The notes beneath the pieces are model-generated. The model saw nothing but the letters and a program-made list of their open reading frames with translations. It was not told where the DNA came from and searched no databases. From Engraulis encrasicolus (Eukaryota; Chordata; Actinopteri; Clupeiformes; Engraulidae): a stretch of DNA of 64,000 nucleotides. Positions 1 through 30,200 of the stretch are shown here, piece after piece (positions within the stretch are counted from its first letter, which is position 1; each line of letters opens with the position of its first letter). The stretch lies in contig NC_085869.1 of assembly GCF_034702125.1 (NCBI RefSeq), positions 16,877,044 to 16,941,043 on the forward strand, written 5' to 3'. The position numbers and the translations under genes are program-made.

Positions 1-1974
1 CTTCTCCTTAAGCTATATTGAATGTTGTATCTAGCCTATAGTTTAAAAAATACTTCCAGTTACGCTGTAGTTTTTGCCTTCCAACCCATTATTCAGTTCA
101 TTGCCGGTGTCTTTTAGCCTGACGCGCAAATGTTGCTTAAAAATGTACTCTCACATGTCACTGAGTCGATCCTAGACATACATTCCCTTTAGTGTTGCCT
201 TTAAAGCGTAAAGACGCAGGTGAGACACATTTGATAGTAAATAACGGTCCCTGTAGGGAAGCAATTGATGACATACCATTGGACTCACCAGGGTCACCCT
301 GACTTCTCCATAGCCTTCTACTATTCCATGTCAACGATGCTCGATGAATCTCCGAAATCAGATACCGTGATCACAATCCACATCTCTGCATATGTACCAC
401 AATATGACATACAAAATCAGCAAAATGGCAAAAATGAACAAAGCCACTAAAATTGCCTTTGTCACCGGGGATATGAAAGACTGCATGTCAGTAGCCAGTC
501 GGAGAAGCGAAGCAGTTTGTAAGAAGTGTGATGGAGCGCAGTGATGGACAACGTCTGCCTTCAGAAAAGGCGAAGAAGGCTAGACCTTTAACGTCTGTTC
601 CGATTTCTGCCGGTTAAAGAGTTATCAGAGACGCATAGCATACTCCTCAGAATACCAGAGGTTCGCGCAGGAAAATAATCAGTGTTCCAGTGTGCATGTT
701 AGACACTGAAGTGGAAATCCTCAGCGAAACCACGAAGCTCCAACCGCAGTGAAACTATTATTGGATAAAAAGTAGCAAAAGGTAAATGGTTATCCTTTGG
801 CGCATGGAAATCGCCAAGCTGCACGACTGTGGCCAATGTTCCTGCGGCGCGTGGGGAAACAGGTTGATGCAGCGTATTCAACAGTTCCTCTGCATGTTCG
901 CTCAACTTGGTCGCAATTGTGAAGGTTGTCGGAGGTGATACATGAGAGATGGTCATATTGTCTTTCATGGTTGTCCACGTCAAAGCAGACATCATCGGAA
1001 GAATGAGCATCATCATTCCAGCCACGATACCTTCATGTTTAGTAGTGCCATCCTTGTTGTTTAAAATTATTTTTATTGTTCCATACAAAACATGACACAC
1101 CAAATTGACGATGCCGTTTCATCGGCGTTAGTGACACCAGCAAAGGATATTCTAGCTATACTGTTACGGCTTGTAATCCATTCTTAAATTGGTCTTTGGT
1201 TTTCTAATGGCTACGATAAAATAGAATTATTACTTATAGCACCAAGACATGAAGAAGGATGCAATACGTTAACCGTTTGCTAGGTGGCACACTGACAATG
1301 TCATTTCAAAGGATATGCGAGTTCAGAATTTTTATTTGGCATCGCTCATGGACTGCCTGGAAAAAAGCTATTCAGAGTGATATACTTCCATTCTACTGGC
1401 GTATAAGTCTTTGTATGAAAAGTTTGAGAAATAATCTGATCAACATGCCTTAATTAAAGTGGCGCTATTGTTATTGCGCTATGATGCCGCTATGATGCCT
1501 ACTTCACATGGAAAAAGTTGTAACGTGACTTAAGTTGCGGACAGCTTAGTCTAACGAATCCTAAACTAGTTTATATAAGTTCAGGTATTAGGCTATGGTG
1601 AAGACAGGCCACATGCATCACTTCAGCAGTAAGTTAATGCCATGAATTTGAATAAAGTACCCACACTGACGTAATGCTACGATTGGGTAGTGCCTGTTGG
1701 CGCTCTGCGAAGAAACACACCTATGCCTTGCGCATAGCATCTCTGATGCCTGGGAAATGAAAACTCCTTTCGTGCAATTGGATCTCGAACAAGTCACTCA
1801 TACGTTTGCCTGGCGGGGCAGGGAAACACCCAAGAAAGTTTCTCTAATGTTCAAACAAAAGACTGTGCTGTAGTCACAAAGTAGACTGGCTGGCGAACAC
1901 ATAGTGGCGAATACTGTGTGCGTAAATTAATAAGACGAAATTCTTTATCTTCATTATTTTTTGAGAAAGTTACG
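1..1974. other. 5' flank of cd99, no recognised gene
   Basis: No recognisable exon was found here. Some open frames exist (for example 699-1103 on the minus strand, 134 codons), but they match no family I know and lack clear splice or start context. The part nearest 1974 must contain the cd99 promoter and 5' UTR. Confidence 0.5.
1572..1578 (+). promoter_or_regulatory. possible TATA-like box upstream of cd99
   Basis: A TATATAA-like string lies about 400 bp before the cd99 start codon. It is only a string match in AT-rich DNA. No initiator or transcript end can be seen, so this is weak. Confidence 0.15.
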
Positions 1975-21568
<19,594 letters not shown>

Positions 21569-22154
21569 AAGATGATGGAGCTGTTTGTTTGGGGGTGGAT
21601 CTGCAACCTGAATGCTGTTGTCTACTGAAATGTAGTTGGAGTGAAGTACGTCGTCATTCAAGGGCCTTAATGTGAAATGGTGGATATCAGAAGGCGAAGA
21701 TCTGAGAGTATTTTGGGATAAAGAATGTGAAAAATGTGTTACAGTGGTCCATCTTTAATATTACCTCCATGTAGTGCCTTTTGTCTGCAGGGAAAGGAAG
21801 CACGTGGGACTTCTTTTACTTCAGTGAAATTATGATAGGTTTCTGTCTCATAAAATCATACATTTTTAGGATATAAGATTGTATAAATGCTAGAATGGAC
21901 TGTGGGTGACTGATTTGGTTAAAAACCTGAAACAATGTTTGAGATAATTTAAATGTGTTGGTACAATAGCTTTTTTCTCGGGAGAAGCACTTTTCTTTCA
22001 ATAGATGCTCTGATAGACTTTTTACCTTATTCATGTCTGATTTATTTTGTTTAAAATGTTTCCCTATGTCAATTTTTTGCCTTGCAATTGTCTCATACTT
22101 AGACAAGGCACTTCTGCTTTTTGGAACGCTGTAAATAGGCTACTGAAACATTTG

Positions 22155-22160
22155 AATAAA
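22155..22160 (+). terminator. likely cd99 polyadenylation signal
   Basis: AATAAA about 590 bp after the cd99 stop, followed by a TG-rich stretch (gtgtgttttacatggtgtg). No earlier AATAAA was noticed in the 3' UTR. Confidence 0.5.
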
Positions 22161-22246
22161 GTGGGATTTATGTGTGTTTTACATGGTGTGACTTCATGGT
22201 GTGACTTCCACGATTTAAAGGTTTACATGGTGTGACTTCATAGTGT

Positions 22247-22434
22247 TTTTGAAAAAAGCTTCGCACACTCCTTTGGATTTTTTCTTCTTTAAGTTATTTT
22301 TTCTTCTTTTTATTCATTCATTCATTGGCAATGACGTTTCGAACTCTCGGTCGTCCTCAGATTCACCTTTTTTCAAAAACCTACGTAATCTTTTTGTTCA
22401 GCACCAGGGATTGTGCACAAGTAACTCTCTACAA
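22247..22434 (-). mobile_element. hammerhead-bearing insertion 3, flanked by 15-bp duplication
   Basis: The insertion lies between gtgacttcatagtgt at 22232-22246 and 22435-22449. On the minus strand it reads CTGAGGA (plus 22354-22360), a weak stem II, GAAACGTC (plus 22333-22340), with AAT/ATT closing stem I. AATAAA and then ggagtgtgcg follow, the same layout as insertion 2. Stem II has a C-C mismatch at its base, so this copy is probably inactive. Confidence 0.5.
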
Positions 22435-22469
22435 GTGACTTCATAGTGTGACTGCCAAGATTTAAAGGT

Positions 22470-22628
22470 TTTTTTTTTTGGTCTTTTATGACTTTATTGG
22501 TGATAGGACAGTGTGAGAAGTGGACAGGAAGCGAATGGGGAGGGGCCGGCAAATGACCTGGGCCGGTAATCGAACCTGGGTCGGCCGCATGGCAGACAAG
22601 TGCCCTACCGGTTGGCCACGGCAGGGCC
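22470..22628 (-). mobile_element. tRNA-derived SINE, family B
   Basis: On the minus strand: ggccctgccgtggccaacc head, B-box-like ggttcgattac, cctgtccacttctcac body and a tail of A. Relatives: 34180-34345 (-), 47620-47790 (+), 48830-48960 (+, degraded), 51840-51970 (-), 63650-63812 (+). Confidence 0.7.
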
Positions 22629-23962
22629 GACTTCCAAGATGTTAAATAACAACATAATAACATAGCAACACAGCAGTGGCTCCCATCCATTTTTGGCATG
22701 GGGCCCCAGTTTGACGTCCTTAATGTCTGAGGACCCCATATATTACATTTTTTCGCGACCAAAAAAATTAAAACATGACTGAGCTACATAAGTAGTAGGG
22801 TATTAAACCAATAAATATTTATGATGGTATAATATTGTAAATGGGGGTTCAAAGAGAAAATGTAATAGTTATTAGGGGTGTAAATCACAGCCTACATGAC
22901 GATATAATACAGTAACAATTTCTTAAAGCAGGGATTCGATTGTTTTCGAAACTTAAGAAATCCCCACGATACAATACCATTGAGTGCTTGGATGGGGCAT
23001 AATTGAGTTGTCAATACATTGACTATATTGGTTGGGGGCCCTCTCAGATGACTCCCCAGGCCCAGCCAAAGCTGTCAGAGGCCCTGAGATCACCTATGGC
23101 CGGCCTGCTGATATTCAAGGTCTACATTATATACTCAGCAAAGTTGAATTTTCAAGAATTTGTTTGTACAGACAATTTCTGAGTTTCCAAAGATAGATAG
23201 ATGTCAATTCTGCTATTTGTTTTAAACACTAGGCCTATACATTTCCTCACTTTCTATTTTAATTACTTTTCTTGCTTTGAAATAGAATGTGCAGTGTCCC
23301 CAATGCATTTTTGCTCATTAAAGTATAATTTATTTGAATAATTTTGACATTTACGCACCTTTGTAAAGACACTTCTATTATTTTTAACATAATTGTAGGC
23401 AGTATGATAACATGATATTCACTTGATAGCAAATGAGACATACGAGACATCATAATACACTACAATAGGCTTTTAAAACAATTCAATTTAGTTCAAAGAC
23501 CTTTTAGTCAGCAAGACAGATTTATTTATTTTTTTTGCAATATAAGAGCCAGCAAGACAGATGCTACTGTTTGCATTCAGATGATGTCGTCAGAAGAAGC
23601 GTGCAGCTTTATCAAGAAATACGGTAAAACGGACATAAGAGTGCTTTGTATAATGATTTGCTACGTAAGCGGTCTTTCCTTGGTTTGAGATGCAGCGTGA
23701 AGCCATGGGAAAGATTCGGTGATACAGACTGAAGTGATAAAATGCTGATAACTGGCGATACAGTGTTGACAATTGACTGAATAGGCTAGTTCTAGTTACG
23801 ACATGGTAAGATGAATACACGCTCTAGTTCTGTCTTCTTACTGACCTATACGGAAGTCTGGCCAAAGTCCTCTAGTTCTAAACAAAAACACTATTAAACA
23901 ACAGTCCGTGCACATCGTGTTGACATTCTTTTGCAGCTGTTAATGTAAGACTGAATGCTTCA

Positions 23963-24235
23963 ATGGAGCGTCCATGCCTCTGGTAAGTAATGTGAAGAAA
24001 TAAAATAAAATGCAATGCTTGGCCTGCAAGAACAAATTGTACAAAACTAATTGTAATGTCTAAATTGCACACCACAAAGGAAACTTACACCAGGACTCCT
24101 TATCCTTATTGCTTCTGTGAAATGCTGCGCTGGGCTGAAGAATGATGACCTTGGGATGAAACCTAACTTTGTTCTGATAATGGTTGACGACCTGGGTATT
24201 GGAGACATTGGCTGCTTTGGGAATGACACAATCAG
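23963..24235 (+). CDS. arsh: arylsulfatase exons 1-2: signal peptide and first metal site
   Basis: Exon 1 has ATG at 23963 and a consensus gtaagt donor after 23982; its 5' UTR may begin after the cag at 23936. Exon 2 starts at 24080 if the AG at 24078-24079 is used, and this joins in phase to give [20 protein letters not shown], a good signal peptide. The exon 2 acceptor lacks a strong pyrimidine tract, so this border is less certain. Exon 2 continues into [18 protein letters not shown], with the two Asp residues that bind calcium in sulfatases. Confidence 0.7.
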
Positions 24236-27200
24236 GTACGCGTTTGTGATAAAAAATAAAAATAAAAAGAAAGGAAAGAAAGAAAGAAAGAACGACTCGT
24301 AGGCTATGTGTTAAGTAAAATAAGTCATTTGGTATAGGCCTACCTGTCACAAATGTCATGTTCACACTTCTGGCCCTCAGGTCCGGATTAACGCACAGGC
24401 TAGGCTGCAGCCTAGGGCCCCCCCACCTGCCAGTCCCCCCTCTCAATTGGTCAAAGTAGGGCAACAAATCAATAGAATTTCCACAAGATACACAATTTTA
24501 GTAGTGTCTGATGTTGAGTTTAGTAGTGTCTGATGTTGAGTTTGAGTTGTCAATCTTGTTAATATTCATTCCTGAATCCTGGCTCGAAATTCTGACGCCG
24601 TCTTTCTAATTTTATTGTGGAATTTGTACTCTGCGGGGGGCGACAGCAACCTATAGCCTAGGGGCCTCATACCGTCTTAATCTAGCCCTGTTGGCACTTT
24701 ATGACTCGTTAATTAATGATTTATTATGACTTATTAGTTATTGTTATTAAGGTTATATAAATAATAAATTATTTTTAACAAGAAATGTGTGAGTACATGC
24801 ACAAATGTAAGTTTTTATACAGACATTAATTAGGCTTGTATTGATAACAAGAGGAACTAAAACCTTTGTGTTGTACTGCCTGCTTTAGTAGTAGTTTAGT
24901 TTTTACACAGTTGTCAAAAATGCCCCTGACATTTGCCGTTTAAAATCATCTCAATATTTGAATCTTAGGCCTACTGTCCAAACACACACACACATACACA
25001 CACACACACGCACACACACACACACACACATACACACACACACACGCACACCCTTTCTTTCCTTTCCTGACTGTTAACACCCCCCGGAACTTTTGAACAA
25101 CTATATGTTTTACTAAAGTGACTATTTGTACTGTATGTGGCCAATAAACTATCCTTAATCCATGGTCCTTCACTTGTCCACCTCACAGGACCCCGAACAT
25201 TGACAAACTGGCGCTTGATGGGGTGAAACTGACTCAACACATTGCAGCAGCACCATTGTGCACCCCCAGCAGAGCTGCATTCATGACAGGACGTTACGCC
25301 CTGCGTTCAGGTATGGGCCTACAAATGATTTGAAGGTGCACACTGTGTAATCATTTGAGTAGTTCATTTCCAGAATTCATGTTGTCCATTCACAAATGTT
25401 TGCAGTTTTAATACTGGGTTAGCATAAAAAAACTGCAAGAATTTCATCCGGGAGTGCGGCTTTTTTTTACTAAACATGAACTTTGCTGTTTGCTCGCACC
25501 CAAAGACCTTGTGAGAAACAGTTGGGAGTTGAGCGCACTTTCTCTAAAAAGACCATTCATAAATGTTACCTTTTTAACAAATACTTACCACCACCATTAG
25601 ATTCTAAGTATTCATTATGACTGGGAAAATTGCATTTTACATACATGAAAAGGGGGATCTTCTCCATGGTCCGCAATTTTGAATTTCCATTTTTAGCTGA
25701 AAAACATACCGTCCTTTGCTCATACTAGTAAATATCGGTTCATTATTCATTAATATTCATTAAATGATCAAATTTGGCAATAGGCAGCACAGTTTCAATG
25801 AGCAACATAGTTGCAATACCTACTCTGGCCACAATCTGGTGCACCTTTAAAGAAAATTATTGGGAAGTTTTTGTCCTATAATAGCCTACCGATGTCTTCT
25901 TGCTTTCACTTTGTTGGTATGTTGTCAGGGCTTGGGGCTACGGGGAGAGTGCAGGTTATCCTTTTTTTGGGCGGCTCCGGCGGACTCCCTCCCACGGAGA
26001 CAACTTTTGCCAAACTCCTGCAGAAAGAGGGCTACACGACTGGTATTGTTGGTATGTACTTTCTTTTTTTTTCTTTCTTTCTTTCTTTCTTTCTTTCTTG
26101 TATGTAAGGTGCAAGGTTCCGCAAAGCAATCCAAAAGTCCATTGAAAGGGACTTTACACACACCACCATATATGCTGATGCAAAATTAAAGATTTTTAAT
26201 GCACAATAATAATAATAATAATTGTATTTGTATAGCACTGTATCATACAAGGCATGCAACTCAAAGTGCTTAACAAATGGGAAAAAACATCATTGTTAGA
26301 GATGGATTTAAAAGGAGAAGTAGAGAGGAGAGACAGAAACAGCAAGAAGACAGAGGAAGAAGACCTAGATAGAGATTGTAGAGTCATAAGGTCCACGTTG
26401 GTTGGGCCCAGGATTCTTAGAGGAGTAAGGTCCACAGTGGCTGGGTCCAGCATAAGTCATAGATAGTCACACTGAATTATAGCCAACTAAAGAAAGTGCT
26501 ATTCAGTGAAGTGCAAAATGTTTTAGGTCCCTCAGACCTTCATCAATGCAAACATTTCAAACAAAAGCCACAGCCTTTTCTTTTTGCGATAGTCGACAAA
26601 TGTTCTTCTTTACCTCTTGACAGGGAAATGGCACTTGGGGGTAAATTGTGAGAGCAGGAGTGACCACTGCCACCATCCCAACAACCATGGATTTGACTAC
26701 TTCTATGGCCTTCCCTTTACCCTCTTCAACGACTGCAAGGGCGGAGAGGGTTCAGATGTGTTAGTTGACGTACAAATGAAGCTGCGGGATCTGACAGTGC
26801 TCGCTGGTCTGGCTGTGTTCACTGTGGTTTTCGTACGTGTCGTTGGCCTGTTTGAGGTCAGTGGAAAAGTGATTGTGTCACTGGCTGTGCTCTGGGTGCT
26901 GGCTTTCGGGGTGTGGTACATGCCGTTTCGGCTCCACACCTGGAACTGTATCATCATGAGGAACCAAGAGGTGGTGGAGCAGCCTATGGTTCTCGAAACG
27001 CTAACCGAGCGCCTCATCAAAGAAGCTGAGCAGTTCGTCGAAACGTAAGCATTTGCCAAGTGCCTTTTCATTTCATAGTGCCCCATAATATGCGTCTTAC
27101 CACCAGTTTCATGCTGCAATAGTCATTGAAAGGTTAATGACCATAGTACTACTATACTATGACATAACAGAGGGCCTCAAGTAATGCACTATGACTCTGT

Positions 27201-30200
27201 CATTCTTTGCCATTCTGGGAACAGCAAATGTATAACGCTGTGTTTTAATGGGTTAATTTTTCGAGATCACAGTCTTTGTAGACACATCCCTGTTGTCTCT
27301 CATCACAGGAACCAGCACAAGCCCTTCATGCTCTTTCTGTCACTTGCACATGTGCACACCCCACTCTTCATATCCAAAGACTTTGCGGGAAAGAGCAAGC
27401 ATGGGCTCTACGGGGATAATGTTGAGGAGGTGGACTGGATGGTTGGTAAGTTTGCTTTCGATGCATGGGTAAAAACAAGCCAGATCGAATTATTACATAT
27501 ATCTGTAGTGGTAATACATAGGGGTGGGTATTGGCACTAGAGCTTACGGTGTGTACTACAGCACTATGGCAGTGCACAGAATTGGTCATTGCCATTCGGG
27601 TAACAGCTAATTTATAACAGGATAGTGTCTTAAGGGGTTTTAAGCATTTTAACATCAAGGACAGAACTTCCTTCACAGCAGAAATATAACCTAGCAAAGA
27701 GAGATATCCTCCGCACTCCTGCACTTCACAATCTGGTGCGTCTCGGGAAAGGACTTGGTAAATGCAGGGGAAGAAAGGAATCACCGGAGCATCTTGAGAT
27801 GTGGAAAATAACTTGTTTTTTTGGGCAAGCGCCAAGACTAACGTTTCGACGTTCACACGTCTTCTTCAGAGTCAATATGGCAAACCTGGGTAGGTGGTGC
27901 CAATGACAGAGGCTGCACTCCAAAAACAAAAAACAAAGATAAAGAAACAAATTTGTTTCTTTATCTTTGTTTTTTGTTTTTGGAGTGCAGCCTCTGTCAT
28001 TGGCACCCTTGGGTGATTGCAGTCACCACCCCCCTACGCACCTGTCAGGTGCTTCTGAAAGTTTTTTTAAGCACCACCTACCCAGGTTTGCCATATTGAC
28101 TCTGAAGAAGACGTGTGAACGTCGAAACGTTAGTCTTGGCGCTTGCCCAATAAAACAAGTTATTTTCCACATCTGAAGATGCTCCGGTGATTCCTTTCTT
28201 CCCCTGCAGAAATATAACCTACTCTGCTGAACCAAATGAACCAGTGACAAATAGAATTTTATTTTTATTAAATAATCAATAGTTATGAATCGATGCAGTA
28301 TATCATGAAAATAAGTATCGCGACGCATTTTCATGACAGTTTTTTTGCACACCCCTAGTAATACATGTAGAATTGGTTTATGTACAGTATGTGATTCACA
28401 TGTCCTCAAACTATATTGCTGGAAAAGGCCATAGAATCATTCACTGCTCAGCTAGACTCTTGTTTTTGTCCTCTCTAAAAGGGCGGATGGTGGATGCCAT
28501 TGAAAGACTTCACCTCTCAGACAGGACGTTGATGTACTTCACATCAGACCATGGGGGATTCATAGAGGACTCTGATGCCCGTGGACAGAAGGGTGGCTGG
28601 AATGGAATTTATAGAGGTAATGTGAAGTGAAAGCCCACCTTTTGGAAATTCCAACACCCATTGTCAGTGTGACACAGCACACTGCACACAACAAAAGTGT
28701 ATATATGCCTCACCCGTGCAAGGCGGTGCCCCAAGGGAGCAGTGAGGCGGGATGGTACCATCCTCAGGGTACCTCAGTCATGGAGGAGGATGCACTGCTA
28801 CCAGAGCACTGGTTAATTACTCCTCCCTTCAACCTGGCGGGTCGGGAGTCCAACCGTCAACCATTGAGATTCAACTCTGGCGCCTTAACCAGTTACCCAT
28901 GACTGCCCATAATGTATGTTTGTGTCTTCAGTAACTAGTTTCAGTCTGTCACATACGTATAGTGTGAGCCAAAAGAGCGTCAGTAATATTTGATGGCGTC
29001 GCCTCATAAGACACGCTGTTCCACCAAAGGAATGCTGTAATAGTCATTTGAAAGACTTAACTGCCATAGCACTACTATTACAGTACACAGAGTCTTTATA
29101 AGTCACACATTACGACTTGGTCGTTGCCATTCTGGTAACTGCAAGTGTATAACAGGGGCTGTGTCAATAGATTAAGGTGGTCCCACAGCTGATTATATTG
29201 CATTTTAAACTAAACTAGGAAATGTGACTAAGACTATGCAATATTTTTAAACCTATCAATCATCTTCACAAGTCTGCCGATGCTTAATATGGGCGGAGAA
29301 AGACTATCTTGACCGCTTCTGGTGTCTGTTGGCCAAAACCTCTCTTCCAAAACTTGGTGTAGTTACTCTTACAAAGTCTGGAACATGGTGAGAAGCAAGA
29401 TTGCAGGATTTTGGCTGAGACACAAGACTGGCTGGAGATTAAGTCATTTCTATGAGATAAGTTGTGTAAACACGACAGACTTTGTATATTCTCAAATGGA
29501 TTTTTTTTGCATTGACATCACCGTATTCACCCCTAATATCTCAAATTCACAAGAAAATTCTATCTATCTGTGTCGTCTTCAAACTCTGTTTTTTGTGTTA
29601 CAAGCTTTTCAGGTCGTTTGGTGTCTTGTAAAATGCACGGTGCCTGATTCCACATTTGTAGAGTAAGTCCTTCAGACCAGCCCCCATCCCCCAACGTAAA
29701 GTAAGGACTGGGCAGCTCCTCCAGACTTTTCTCTGTGTCTGCAGTGCAGCTCAGTGGGGTATCCCATAATAGGTGCTTTATGTCCTCCCTGCACACTGCT
29801 AGCAGTGTTTGTCCCATCAGGCCTCTGAATTAATGGACCCAGACAGGGCTGGACTGGGATCGGAAACTGGCCCTGGCATTTTTAGCAGATACTAGTCCCT
29901 CAACCCCGTCCCCACACTAAAATTATGATGGGCACAACTACAGTCCACTGTACATTATGGATGCACCGATGGACCGCCCCATCTAAAACGTGGGCGGTTC
30001 TCTGAGGGAAAGTTTGAAACAAACAAACAAACAAAAAACAAAATGCCGGGAAAATGCCCTGTATGCCAGATTACCAGTCCAGCCCTGGACCCTGAACATC
30101 TCCTTGAAGTATGCCTTGACAGCTTGGGACTCCGCATAATGGGTTGTAGCTTTATATATGTTTTTCCATTTGGAAGGATTGACTTCTTTGTTAGTTTTTT

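Larger units (their letters stand above)
22161..23936. other. intergenic DNA between cd99 and the arylsulfatase gene
   Basis: No coding exon seen. It holds a hammerhead-bearing insertion (22247-22434), a minus-oriented SINE (22470-22628) and AT-rich DNA. The arylsulfatase promoter should lie in the right part. Confidence 0.5.

Noticed and set aside
24117..24302. Reading the arylsulfatase start as the GTG at 24117
   Set aside because: The frame is open upstream to an AG at 24078-24079 and joins in phase to a short exon with ATG at 23963, giving a proper signal peptide.
27763..28208. Treating the palindrome as an assembly error
   Set aside because: The arms differ by a 68-bp segment and substitutions, and the whole insertion has a 16-bp target duplication, so it looks biological.
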